A stretch of DNA of 25,000 bases, from assembly GCA_012295275.1 (NCBI GenBank), contig CM022666.1, positions 15,651,772-15,676,771 on the forward strand. Direction: 5' to 3'. Below, piece after piece: positions 1 through 10,174 of this stretch (its first letter is position 1; each line of letters opens with the position of its first letter). This DNA comes from Chrysomallon squamiferum (taxonomy: Eukaryota > Mollusca > Gastropoda > Neomphalida > Peltospiridae). Under the pieces are notes generated by a model. The model did no database searches. It had not been told where the DNA came from and saw only the letters and a list, made by a program, of their open reading frames with translations. A program made the position numbers and the translations under genes.

Positions 1-37
1 ATTGTTGTTAAAACTATCTTATTCTCATAATGGTACA

Positions 38-68
38 GAAAGTGAAAGTAGAAATATTTTTCTTGGAA
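38..68 (+). promoter_or_regulatory. IRF-type and STAT-type sites upstream of ZNFX1
   Basis: GAAAGTGAAAGT at 38-49 fits the IRF-element consensus (GAAA, S, Y, repeated), and a further GAAA follows at 51-54. TTCTTGGAA at 60-68 is a perfect TTCNNNGAA STAT/GAS palindrome. Both lie about 115-140 bp upstream of a TATA-like sequence and about 800 bp upstream of the ZNFX1 start codon. Molluscs have IRF and STAT proteins. Use of these sites is inference. Confidence 0.4.
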
Positions 69-175
69 GCCACGGTTAACCTTCAGAGAATGCGCAGTTG
101 GTGTATTTACGTTTGTTTCCTAGAATCAGTTTTAGTTTCGTATGGTTATGAAAGAAGCTGTGTATTGAAACTTAA

Positions 176-187
176 TATATAAAAAGG
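176..187 (+). promoter_or_regulatory. TATA-like box, candidate ZNFX1 promoter
   Basis: TATATAAAAAGG is a strong TATA-box match and implies a start near 205. A non-coding first exon could end at the CAG/GTATTG donor at 456/457 and splice to the acceptor at 832. In AT-rich DNA such matches are common, so support is modest. Confidence 0.3.
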
Positions 188-363
188 TAAAATATTATTT
201 TTGACATTATTGCGACCGTGGGCAGTTTCACAAACTAAACTTCAGTAATATCTACACAAGGCTGACTTAGTCTTTGAAACAATCAAATAATTCACCATAA
301 CCTAAGAAGTATTTCGTAAAAAAACTGTCTTAAAATTATTTACATTTTCTAAATTTTATACAA

Positions 364-645
364 ATGTGTGTGTGTGTGTGTGTGTGTCTGTGTGTGTCTG
401 TGTGTGTGTTGAGCTCACTATTCGTATTTTTATTTCGTGTAACACATTGGGTTCAGGTATTGTTACAAAATTCACGTATTAAGTTCCTTTTATTAATGAA
501 TTTATTTACTCTTTTTTTTTCTGTCCCTTGCGTATTATTATTATTATTGTTTTAGTTTCTTGTAAATCAAAGTTTATTCAGTGATCTTTGTTTTGTATCT
601 TATACCTTATAATAATAATATTTCTAAGTTATGTCTCTCTCTCTC

Positions 646-728
<83 letters not shown>

Positions 729-830
729 TTCTGTCTCTGTCTCTGACTGTCTGTCTCTGTCTCTGACTGTCTGTCTCTGTCTCCGACTGTCTGTCTCTCT
801 CTGTCTCAGTTACGTACTTTGATTATTTTC
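364..830 (+). repeat. (GT)n, then long CT-rich microsatellite
   Basis: A (GT)n tract at 364-409 is followed by ordinary AT-rich sequence, then (CT)n at 632-725 grading into CTGT/CTGACTGT variants with a period near 24 bp up to about 805. No gene is seen in 188-632; the small open frames here are low-complexity. The CT tract directly precedes the acceptor at 832. Confidence 0.85.
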
Positions 831-832
831 AG

Positions 833-905
833 ACAGATATAAACGAAAGAAGTTAATTAAAATATTTTGTTTTGCCATGGAGGACGACGTTGGGAACTAC
901 CACAG
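833..905 (+). other. ZNFX1: ZNFX1 exon with start codon
   Basis: A good acceptor (GATTATTTTCAG, ending at 832) follows the CT-rich tract at 632-802, which would serve as its polypyrimidine tract. The first ATG after it is at 877 in good context (GCCATGG) and opens MEDDVGNYH. The exon ends CACAG before GTATAC at 906, leaving two bases of a codon. The next exon begins at 1441 after ACAAAG and supplies the third base, giving R followed by RRPTPMTLARLRELV. This phase agreement, plus an in-frame stop at 1430-1432 just upstream of the next exon, is why I choose 877 over the internal ATG at 1457. There is no transcript evidence. Confidence 0.62.
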
Positions 906-1287
906 GTATACAAACCAATACACTGACATACCTACATCTTTACCTTCCTAACTATCTACCTGCCTACCTACCAACCTACCTTGTTACCTGTCTACTTGGT
1001 TACTTACACAGATACATGCATACACATACCAACAACAACAGTAACAACATCAATATATAAACATATAAATATTGAAACGTAGATAATCAGAACATATTAA
1101 TATACATACATTCAAACATACATACATACATACATACATACATTATATACATACATACATACAAACATATGAGGTTTGTGAGGTTGTGATTAGCCGTATA
1201 TTATCTACGTGCAGTCTAATCAGACGCACGTAAGACATAGAATACATACATAGAAACTATTTTAGTACATACATACACATACAGCTA

Positions 1288-1341
<54 letters not shown>

Positions 1342-4300
1342 TTACTGCTAGTTCTACTACTACTTTTATTATTATCATTATCGTCATCATCGTCATCATC
1401 ATCATTGTTATTATTATAATGACAACATCTAACTACAAAGGCGTCGACCAACACCGATGACATTGGCTCGGCTGAGAGAACTGGTAAGACAGGATGAGGC
1501 GGAGATCGTGATGCTGTTGTCTCGGGACCGCACGAGCTTGGACAACGTCATCAGTGATCTGAGTCAAAGTGAGGAGGACACGAGACTGGTGCTACGTGTT
1601 TTTGGCAAGGCGTGTAGATGCGAGTCTCAGCCCGAGCAGCTCAATGCAATACTCAGTCGCGTTCTGCAGTCTCCGTTCATAGAGAGCAGGCTGATGGTGC
1701 TACTCACCGAGGCGTCCCACTACACGGACAGAGAGGCGCTGGAGGACATTCTCAGAGACTGCGTTCCTCTGATCAAACAACTTCTGCAGAGAATGCCGAC
1801 AGCCAGTACGGATAAAGTCTCGGCTGTTATAATCAAAATTGAAAAGATCTGGTCGAAAACGAGTATGTTAGACGAGGAGCTGAATCAGGACATGTGTAGC
1901 ATCAGAAACATGCTGACGAGGCTGCGGCCTCCTGAGGTGAGGTGTGCGGAGCCGCAGGTTTCTTACAGCAAGTACGGACGAGACGAGCAGCCGCCAGAAG
2001 ACTTCAGAGAAGTTTCCATATATCCAACGAAACAAGAGCTGCTTTCAGACGGGCCGCAGCACCTGTTTTATCGCAGAAATGAAATAGCAGAGAAATACAA
2101 CGACGTCAACCATTACCTGGATGTGCAGTTCAGACTGCTCAGAGCCGATTACATTATTCCTCTTCAGGAAAGTATTGCAGAGTTCCAGTCGCAGTTGACG
2201 GACGACACAAAGCGAGAGTCGGCGCTCCGGAAACGCGTTTACTACAACGTGCGCATTGTCAGACCCGTCTGCAGCCACAACGGCTTGTCGTACCGACTCT
2301 CGTTCTCGCTAGCTCCAGGACACAGCGTCAACTGGGCGACGTCTCGCCGACTCATGTTCGGGTCTCTCGTGTGTTTGTCGTCTGATCGGTTTGTCAACAA
2401 CTTCATGTTTGCCACTGTCGATCAGAGAGACAAGGAGAGTCTCAAGTCTGGAACAGTTGATGTCCTCTTTGAGGCGTCCATTGACCTGCCACGTGACACG
2501 AGATTTACAATGGTCGAATCACAGGCGTATTTTGAAGCCTACAAACACGTTCTAGAAGGAATGCAGAGGCTCAATGAGAGGAATATTCCGTTCCAGTCAC
2601 AAATTGTTGAGTGCAAGTCGAATGTTCAGATGCCCGCTATCTGGAGAACACAGCAAATCCTGTTTACGATCTTCGACCTTTGATTGACGACAACTACAGC
2701 ATCAGAGACGGCGACAACGTTGGCGTCTTTCAACAACAGTTTAGTGAAGAGTCAAGTGATGCTGCTGCTGTTGAAATAGCCAACTCTACAAAGTGGGCAG
2801 AACCAGAAAGATTTCATCTTGACAAGTCACAGATGAAAGCCTTGCAGCACGCGCTTACCTCTGAGTTCTCTCTCATCCAAGGACCGCCTGGCACAGGAAA
2901 GACGTATCTAGGACTCAAGATTCTCAAAGCTCTCCTTCACAACCGAAACGTCTGGAGCGGAGGCGAGAACGTACCAATTCTGGTTGTGTGCTACACCAAT
3001 CATGCACTCGATCAGTTTCTGGAAGGCATTTTGAAGTTTTTCAGGGGAAAGCTCATCCGAGTTGGAAGCAGAAGCAAAAGTGAGAATTCTCAACTGCAAG
3101 AATGTAACCTCACATCAGCCAGACAGAGGGCGCGGGAAGCACGAGACGTTCCTACGTCCGTGTTTACCACAAAAGTCGAAATATCGACAAAGATGGAGGA
3201 TCTGAAAGCAGAGATCCACGGCATAGCCACGAGGCTTGAGGTGGCTGAGAGAGAAATAGTCCACGAGAACAGTCTCAGAGAATACATGACCCCACAACAA
3301 GAGTCGTTTTTCCCCAACACACGATCTTCAGTCATTGCTGAGTGGCTGGGAATCACTAAAGATTTGAAATACATAGATGATCTGGAAGAACCAAAACCAG
3401 AAGACGACGAGGAGGAGGTTGGTGAGGAAGTGATCGATGTCGTCAGTCAAGCAGAAACAGCTCAGCAGCAGCGACTGTTGGACGACGACGACTTCGATGA
3501 CATACTTGACGCAGACGTCGGAGGATCAAGTGTGGACGTAATAAAAGTGAGACAGGAGACGCTGGGGTTTGAAGTGACAAAACTGGGTGCGTCGTCGGAA
3601 ACACTGCTGACCGGACAAACTCGCCGTGAATGCGACGAGAAGCGGAAACGAAAGCGATGGCTGAAGAAGAAACTGAGAACGAACATTGAGAGCATTGATC
3701 GAATGTCAGAACAGGAAGCATCGAGAGTGGACAACATGTGGAACATAAAGTACAGAGACCGATGGAGACTGTACAGATACTGGGTGGACAGATTGTGTCG
3801 ACAATCTCGAGGACAAATCAGAGATAAGGAACAGGTTTATGATCGCATCTGCAAAAGGTTCAAAGAAATTCTCCTACAGGAGGACAAACGAATACTGAAA
3901 AACGCCTGCATCGTTGGCATGACAACGACGGCTGCTGCCAGATATCAGAGCATCATGTCGGAGATTGAGCCTAAAATCATCATCGTGGAGGAGGCGGCCG
4001 AAGTGCTGGAGGCCCACGTGATCGCCACTTTGAGTCGAGGATGTCAACATCTCATTCTCATTGGAGACCACAAACAGCTGAGACCAAACCCGACTGTTCA
4101 CAGGCTGGCGAAACAATACAATCTGGAAATATCTCTCTTTGAACGAATGGTGCGCTGCAACGTACATCTCGACTGTTTGCAATGGCAGCACAGAATGCGT
4201 CCAGAAATATCGAGAATGATGAGGACGATATACCCTAATCTTCAGGACGACCGTTCCGTCAAATCATACCCTGACGTCAGCGGAGTCAGCCAGAACGTTT

Positions 4301-7300
4301 GTTTCATAGAACACAGCTATCCTCATGAGGTAGACGAAGAAAGTCTGAGTTGCTTAAACCAATTTGAGGCGGAGTATATCGTCAGTTTGTGTGAGTACTT
4401 GCTCAAGCAGGGTTACCAGCGACAGCAGATAACAATAATAAGCATGTACTCAGCACAAATCAACGCGCTGCGACATCTGATGCCAAAGTCGAAATTTGAA
4501 GGTGTACGAGTGGCGTCTGTGGATAGTTATCAAGGAGAAGAAAATGACATCGTCCTAGTGTCAATGGTCCGAAGTGATACACCGGGAGAAACGATTGGCT
4601 TCTTGAAAACTGACAACAGAATTTGCGTTGCGTTATCTCGCGCGAAGCACGGAATGTACGTGCTGGGAAACTTCCGTTTTCTAACTGAGAAAAGTGATCT
4701 TATTCGGGACATCATCACAACAGCGAGGAAAGATGACTACCTGAAAGACGGTCTCCAGCTTGTCTGCCCCAGACACAGAACAGGAAAAGGCGTCCTTGCG
4801 AAAGAAGCTAGAGATTTTTTAAAAGTTCCTGAAGGTGGATGTCTTAAGCCGTGTGAGAGTCGTCTCCCTTGTGGCCACACCTGTACAAGAACCTGCCACA
4901 GCGGCCCGCATTCTCAGTGTTATTTTCCGTGCACAAAATTCTGTGAAAAAGGCCACCCTTGTAGTAGTCTCTGCTATGCGTGTTCGTCTGGCTGTCCTCC
5001 TTGTAAAGAGCCGGTTCAGAAGCAGTTGCCGAAATGTGGTCATCGACAAATGGTCCCTTGTTCAACAGATCCTCGTCATTTTCAGTGTAAAGAGAAGGTG
5101 AAGGTAGAACGGCCTTGTGGACACATCATATCAGTTGAGTGTTGTCAGAGCGACACAGCCACGTGTACAGGTCCCTGCAGTCAGATCCTATCGTGTGGCG
5201 ATCCGTGCACAGGCACGTGTGGGTCTTGTTTCCAAGGTCGTCTGAACCAGCCGTGCAAAGAGAAATGTAAGAAGATTCTGGTGTGTGGACACGAATGTTC
5301 GGACACATGCAACAATTGCCCTCCTTGCAAAAGACCTTGCGAAAACCGATGTCACCACAGTGTATGTCCAAAACGATGCGGTGAGCCGTGTGTGCCGTGC
5401 AAGATGCCGTGTCCGTGGCAGTGCAGACACAAGAAGTGCAGCCGTCTGTGCAGCGAAGTTTGCGACAGAGACAGATGTGACGAGAAGTGTCGGAAGAGGT
5501 TGTCTTGTGGTCACCCGTGCATTGGCATGTGTGGCGAGCCGTGTCCGCGCCTCTGCAGGGTCTGCAACAAGGACGACGACGCATTCAAACCCTTCTTCGG
5601 AAACGAAGATGATCCAAACTCTCGTTTTGTTGAGCTGCAGGACTGCTGTCACGTGTTTGAAGTGACCAGCCTGGACCGCTGGATGGACAAGACGGATGAT
5701 GGAGATCAAGATGATAAACTTAAAAAAGGTGATGATAACGAGGACGATGATGATAAATGTGAGAAAGCAGGCAGCGAGACCAGGGGGAATATGGTTCTTC
5801 TAAAAGTCTGTCCTCGGTGTAAAACGCCAATTCGTCGAAACCTCAGATACGGCTCCGTGGTCAATGAGACTCTGCAGTGTATTGAAGCCATCAAACAGAA
5901 GATCATAGGCAGTGAAAGAAGAGTGCGGGAACTTGACTCTGAGATTGACGCTGCTGCTAGGTCCGCTCTTCCCTCCGACCGAGCAGACATCGACTCTCTG
6001 AGAGATAAAGTCGTTGTAAAGTCAGAGTCGCAGCTCGCAGCCCAGCTCAATCAAGTTCGAATCCTGCTGCAGGTAAGCAGCTACGAGAGGAAGGTGTCGG
6101 ATGCCATGAGTCGCTGGAGAAGCAGCTGTGAGGATTTCCACTGTATCGCCAGAGATCTGCAGGCTTTCAGGTGTGTAGTGTCTTCTTTTATTGTGTTGTC
6201 TTAATATGCCATTCTGTGCCATACCGTAATATACCGTATCATATTGTGTTGTTATATTATGGTATGTTACGGTATATTTTTGTATTGTATTATGCTACGC
6301 TATACTACATTGTGCATTGCTATGCTATATTATAATGTACTGTACTGGAATATGCTGTATTTTACTATAGTATCCTATGCTATACTTTGCTGTATTACAA
6401 TGTACTATATTATATTATACTACACTTTACTATACTGTACTATAGTACACTAGACTTTACTATGCTATACTATACTATACTATATTAAACTATACTATGT
6501 TATTCTATACTATAATGCACTATACATCAGTACACAATAATGTGCTATCCTATATTATACTGTACTGTACTGAACTATACTATAGTATACTGTATTATAC
6601 TAATATTCTATAACATAATATTCAGGTCGTGGATTCTGCAGTACCGTTCAGTGTTCACAGAACAAGAGGTCATCGACGCTGAGCGGGAACTGCGACGTCT
6701 CTCGCTTCTCCTGTACCTGCTCAAATCACGTAAAATTATCGACGTCGCTGTAGACGACGTTCCGCCCAGACTGATGAGGCAGATGGCTCAAGTGGTGCAG
6801 CAGCTGCAGGGCAGCTCCGTGCTGTCGCGGGAGACGCTGCAGCTTGCAGAGACGACGAAGGAGGAACTAACAGAGTACGTGCCCGAGTCTCGGATCGGAG
6901 TGACGGAGGAAGAGAGGCTGATGATCGTGCACGCTATGAACATGAAACAAGGACACTGGTGGAGGTGCGGCAGAGGTAAACACCTGTTTTAATTAGGCAC
7001 GACGAAACGTAATGGTTATACGTATAACGAAACATGGCAAATATGCACATAACTGAACATAACCGTGACACGCATAACGAATTATAACTGTGGTACGCAT
7101 GAAGAAACATAACTGTGATATGCATCACAAAAGGTAATAATGATAACTATCACATAACGTAATAATAATTCATATGACGATACGAAGAAATGGTGAGTTT
7201 GACGATATAATAATAATGACGTATGACAAATCATAAACATGATACATAAGACCATGCGTAATAATCATACGTATGATGATACGTAATAATGACACGTACA

Positions 7301-7948
7301 TCGATACGTAAGTCGGACAGTTAGTCAGTCATTATGTCATTCTAGTAAATTAACCGTCAGTCGATTAATAAGTTAATTAGTTAGTTAAATAAGTCTGTCA
7401 GTCACTAAATCACACAATCAGTAAATCATACAGTCGATCAGTCAGTCAGTAAATCATACAGTCAGTCACTAAATCACACAGAGTCACTAAATCATACAGT
7501 CAGTCAGTCAGTCACTAAATCACGCAGTCGGTCAGTCAGTAAATCACACAGTCACTCACTCACTCAGTAAGTCAGTCAGTAAATCATATAGTCAGTCAGT
7601 CAGTAAATCATATAGTCAGTCAGTCAGTAAATCATATAGTCAGTCAGTCAGTAAATCATACAGTTCAATCATTCAGTCAGTCAGTCAGGCAGGCAGTCAG
7701 TCACTAAATCAGTCAATTAGTCAGTCACACTAATTCGTTTTTAATGTGCAGGTCACGTGTACGCTATTGGCGAGTGTGGGCGACCGACAGAGCGAGCGGT
7801 GTGCCCGGAGTGTCGGGACGAGATAGGTGGAGAAGACCACGCCCTAGCTGCCTCCAATTCCTGGGCTCCGGAGATGGACGAAGCTGAACAGCTGCCTTGG
7901 TCGGAAGAACTGGATTACATGCTCGCCTTGCAGCTGCAGTTTCAGTAG
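877..7948 (+). CDS. ZNFX1: ZNFX1-like NFX1-type zinc finger helicase, 4 coding exons
   Basis: Coding exons are 877-905, 1441-6170, 6626-6975 and 7752-7948; every junction is GT-AG and the phases agree. Restoring one base near 2635 gives 1768 aa, against roughly 1900 for vertebrate ZNFX1. Order of parts: alpha-helical N-terminal region (about residues 10-300); SF1 UPF1-like helicase with Walker A GPPGTGKT at 491-498, motif II EEAA at 860, GDHKQL at 885, QHRMRPE at 926, QGEEND at 1041 and VALSR at 1073-1077; NFX1-type zinc-finger array (about 1144-1385); a RING-like CxxC module with an acidic insert; a helical stretch; C-terminal RZ-type finger. ZNFX1 is known as a cytoplasmic or mitochondrial dsRNA sensor in vertebrates and a small-RNA inheritance factor in C. 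elegans; its role here is inferred. Molluscs may carry several paralogues, so strict orthology is not shown. Confidence 0.93.
906..1440 (+). other. ZNFX1: ZNFX1 intron 1 (repeat-rich)
   Basis: GTATAC...AAAG intron of 535 bp. It contains a CCTAC-rich patch (940-1000), (ACAT)n at about 1103-1165, a truncated dispersed element at 1171-1245, (AAT)n at 1288-1337, and an ATC/ATT tract to about 1420. A CTAAC branch-point-like sequence lies at 1429-1433, unusually close to the acceptor. Confidence 0.55.
1171..1245 (+). mobile_element. Truncated copy of a dispersed SINE-like repeat
   Basis: GGTTTGTGAGGTTGTGA at 1173-1189 and the block around TCTACGTGCAG...CAGACGCACGTAAGACA (about 1202-1236) match the element at 21778-21878, with an internal gap of roughly 25-30 bp and a few substitutions. 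The tRNA-like head is missing. Both copies run into CATA-rich sequence. Confidence 0.6.
1441..6170 (+). CDS. ZNFX1: ZNFX1 large exon: N-terminal region, helicase and zinc-finger array
   Basis: A single 4.73 kb exon carries nearly all of the protein. It reads in one frame from 1441 to 2635 and in another from 2635 to 6170. The first part holds the conserved stretch YFEAYKHVLEGMQRLNERNI. The second holds all helicase motifs and about nine NFX1-type finger units (repeated CGH-x-C and C-x3-C patterns, 4840-5565). An acidic linker lies between Walker A and motif II (about 3390-3540). A second acidic Asp/Lys insert at about 5680-5790 sits between CCHVFEV and LKVCPRC. The exon ends TTTCAG before GTGTGT. 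The coding DNA is clearly richer in G+C than its surroundings. Confidence 0.92.
2632..2637 (+). other. ZNFX1: Apparent 1-base deletion (frameshift) in ZNFX1
   Basis: Upstream frame reads VECKSNVQMP and then drifts into unrelated sequence ending at a TGA (2681-2683). Downstream frame is ZNFX1-like from R (CGC at 2635) through YLENTANPVYDLRPLI. The two join exactly if the run CCC (2633-2635) had one more C. Both sides stay open for hundreds of codons, so a sequencing or assembly homopolymer error, or a very recent mutation, is more likely than an old pseudogene. Confidence 0.85.
6171..6625 (+). repeat. ZNFX1 intron 2, degenerate TATAC repeat
   Basis: Between the GTGTGT donor and the TTCAG acceptor the intron is nearly all imperfect 5-10 bp units of the TATAC/TATTA type (about 6205-6612). 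It is purest at 6455-6510. No coding content is seen. Confidence 0.8.
6626..6975 (+). CDS. ZNFX1: ZNFX1 exon 3: C-terminal helical segment
   Basis: The acceptor ATAATATTCAG ends at 6625. The first base completes the Arg codon left by the previous exon, giving QAFR-SWILQYRSVFTEQEV. The exon encodes a charged helical stretch, then the conserved IGVTEEERLMIVHAM segment and the start of the RZ finger (GHWWRCGRG, with the first Cys and half of the region before the first His). It ends before GTAAAC at 6976. The stretch matches the part of vertebrate ZNFX1 just before its C-terminal finger. Confidence 0.9.
6976..7310 (+). repeat. ZNFX1 intron 3, first half: degenerate tandem units
   Basis: Imperfect units built on ATAACTGTGRTACGCAT and ACGTAATAAT-like words recur every 20-40 bp from about 7010 to 7310. 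They look like an old, diverged tandem array. Confidence 0.5.
7311..7735 (+). repeat. ZNFX1 intron 3, second half: CAGT / 24-bp array
   Basis: Runs of CAGT are broken by AAATCA. At 7581-7676 a 24-bp unit (AAATCATATAGTCAG plus two more CAGT steps) occurs four times nearly unchanged. Flanking copies are more diverged. Confidence 0.8.
7752..7948 (+). CDS. ZNFX1: ZNFX1 last exon: RZ-type zinc finger and C terminus
   Basis: The acceptor TTAATGTGCAG ends at 7751. Together with the previous exon the finger has ligands C1701, H1705, C1721 and C1724, that is C-x3-H-x15-C-x2-C, the spacing of the RZ finger shared by ZNFX1 and RNF213. The text HVYAIGECGRPTERAVCPEC followed by IGG is typical of that family. 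The protein ends LQLQFQ before TAG at 7946-7948. Confidence 0.92.
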
Positions 7949-8449
7949 CGAACAGGTGACGTCACACTGGCTTGCTTAAAGAGCATGGTTGGAACGGAAG
8001 ATTTATCTTGTACTTCGATACGAAATGTAATCCGCGGCTATTTCTTTCACACACTTATCGGCAGAGAGAAATTATTTACAGTCACAGGAAGAGCTCGTTT
8101 TTCTTTCATAGAGAGGAAAGTCTCTGCGATTTTAAGTATTTGTTGTATCTGGTTAGATCGGGAAATTGTTCGACGTTTATCAGTAACTATAATTTTTATG
8201 AACTTATAGAAACATTTAGATTTTTAAAATCTGTATTAGATTTTGGCTTTTCTGCATTATTTATTTTTCTGTTTGCTATTTTACTTTTTGGAACAACTTC
8301 ATATTATTATATTTGTTATCTTTTTTTTTTCTAGATGCAGTTTCTTCGTTTTGTTTAGACAGAAAAGTAATTCTTATTTACACACTAACTTCGCCTTATG
8401 AACTCTATTTCTCTCTCTCTCTCCCTCTATCTCTATCTCATATAATAAA
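7949..8449 (+). other. ZNFX1: ZNFX1 3' untranslated region
   Basis: AT-rich sequence with no supported gene follows the TAG. A nonamer AU-rich element TTATTTATT lies at 8257-8265, and the first AATAAA is at 8444-8449. AU-rich elements of this kind commonly shorten mRNA half-life. The 120-residue open frame here is hydrophobic low-complexity sequence without a good ATG and is not called. Confidence 0.5.
8444..8449 (+). terminator. Candidate ZNFX1 polyadenylation signal
   Basis: AATAAA, the first one downstream of the ZNFX1 stop codon, about 500 bp after it. No cleavage-site evidence. Confidence 0.4.
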
Positions 8450-8639
8450 TTTAAAACTATTTTCGTTATCTTTTATTTAGAATTCCCTATTTTGGTAATT
8501 TGGTTTTTGTTTTGTAACTTATAGCACAGTTTGAGAACAGTTTAATTGATGTTGTAATGTTTTCATATTTGCTTTGTTATTTATAGAATAGTTTGTATGG
8601 TATATAAATACAGCATAAATAATCAAAATTAACACAATA

Positions 8640-9040
8640 AAAAAGCAGAAAAATACACCCACAAAGAAAGACAAATGTACAGATGCACAAACAAATACAC
8701 ATAATACAGGATACAAATTCAGCACACAAAGAAAAAGCTAAAACTAAAAAAAATCACAAATATATAAACACTCTGATACAGCCAGTCAAATAAATATACA
8801 CACATATATACAAATACACACACACACATACACAGATACACACACACATAGATATACAAATACACATACAGATATACAAATACACAAACACACAGATATA
8901 CAAATACAGATATACAAATACACACACATACAGATGTACAAATACGCACACACACACAGAGAAAATAAACATACTAATTAGCATATACACAAACACTCAA
9001 ATAAACACATACACAGACACATAAACAATCACATATATAC
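8640..9040. repeat. Degenerate ACACAGATATACAAAT tandem region
   Basis: Imperfect units containing CAGATATACAAATACAC recur from about 8780 to 8960, flanked by CA-rich sequence. The words resemble those of the 40-bp array at 10610-11345, so the two may share an origin. The CVCVYLYI-type open frames on the minus strand are artefacts of the repeat. Confidence 0.6.
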
Positions 9041-9240
9041 ATCTAAAACCATGTTGATATTTAAGCAACTTTTGTTTTATTGTTTTTATTTTGATATATT
9101 ATTTGCTTTGTTTGAAGAAAAAAGTATAATACAAAAAAAACCTTGTAGCTAATTGTGTTGTTGTTATACATTGTTCAAAATTATAACAATTTGCTGTTTT
9201 AAAATTTTAAAATATTGTAAGTTTAAAATGTCAGAATTAG

Positions 9241-9401
9241 TTTAATACAGACAGACATATAGACAGAGACAGAGAGTGAAAGAAAGAGACAGATGAGAGA
9301 AAAATAAAGAGAGAGGACAGAGAGAGAAAAAGAAATGAGAGACAGAGTGAAAAAGAGAAAGAGAAAGAAAAAGAAAGTAAAACAACAGATAACAGTCAGA
9401 G

Positions 9402-9439
<38 letters not shown>

Positions 9440-9475
9440 AAGTAAAATGACAGATAAGTCAGAGAAAGACAAAAG
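9241..9475. repeat. Purine-rich GA tract
   Basis: About 235 bp are almost wholly A and G on the plus strand, including (GA)n at 9408-9434. The segment beginning AAGAAAGTAAAA is duplicated (near 9371 and near 9436). Such tracts can form triplex DNA. Confidence 0.8.
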
Positions 9476-9510
9476 AGAACCTGTGAAGTCCTCCCTAAAA
9501 CAACCCAAAA

Positions 9511-10174
9511 CATAAAATAAGTATTATACACAGTACACAACTAGTGACATAAAATAAGTATTATACACAGTACACAACTAGTGACATAAAATAAGTATTA
9601 TACACAATACACAACTAGTGACATAAAATAAGTATTATACAGAATACACAACTAGAGACATAAAATAAGTATTATACACAATACACAACTGGAGACATAA
9701 AATAAGTATTATACAGAATATACAACTAGAGACATAAAATAAGTATTATACACAGTACACAACTAGTGACATAAAATAGTATTATACACAATACACAACT
9801 AGTGACATAAAATAAGTATTATACAGAATACACAACTAGAGACATAAAATAAGTATTATACACAATACACAACTGGAGACATAAAATAAGTATTATACAC
9901 AATACACAACTAGAGACATAAAATAAGTATTATACAGAATATACAACTGGAGACATAAAATAAGTATTATACAGAATATACAACTAGAGACATAAAATAA
10001 GTATTATACAGAATATACAACTAGAGACATAAAATAAGTATTATACAGAATATACAACTAGAGACATAAAATAAGTATTATACACAATATACAACTAGAG
10101 ACATAAAATAAGTATTATACACAATATACAACTAGAGACATAAAATAAGTATTATACAGAATATATAACTAGAG
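9511..10174. repeat. 37-bp minisatellite, 18 copies
   Basis: The unit begins CATAAAATAAGTATTATA and ends with ACAACTAGAGA or variants. Copies start at 9511, 9548, 9585, 9622, 9659 and so on to 10138, all 37 bp apart except the copy at 9770, which is 35 bp (AAATAGTA for AAATAAGTA). Left-hand copies tend to have CTAGTGA and CACAGTACAC; right-hand copies have CTAGAGA and CAGAATATAC. Confidence 0.95.

Noticed and set aside
5126-5709. Cys-rich and other antisense open frames within the ZNFX1 exon
   Set aside because: Shadows of the zinc-finger coding sequence in other frames.
7957-7964. Perfect TGACGTCA (CRE-like) 9 bp after the ZNFX1 stop codon
   Set aside because: A single 8-bp match has a fair chance of occurring in 25 kb and its position argues against promoter use.
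7972-8334. 120-residue open frame after ZNFX1
   Set aside because: Starts without an ATG, hydrophobic and Phe/Tyr-rich from AT-rich DNA, no family recognised, lies in the 3' untranslated region.
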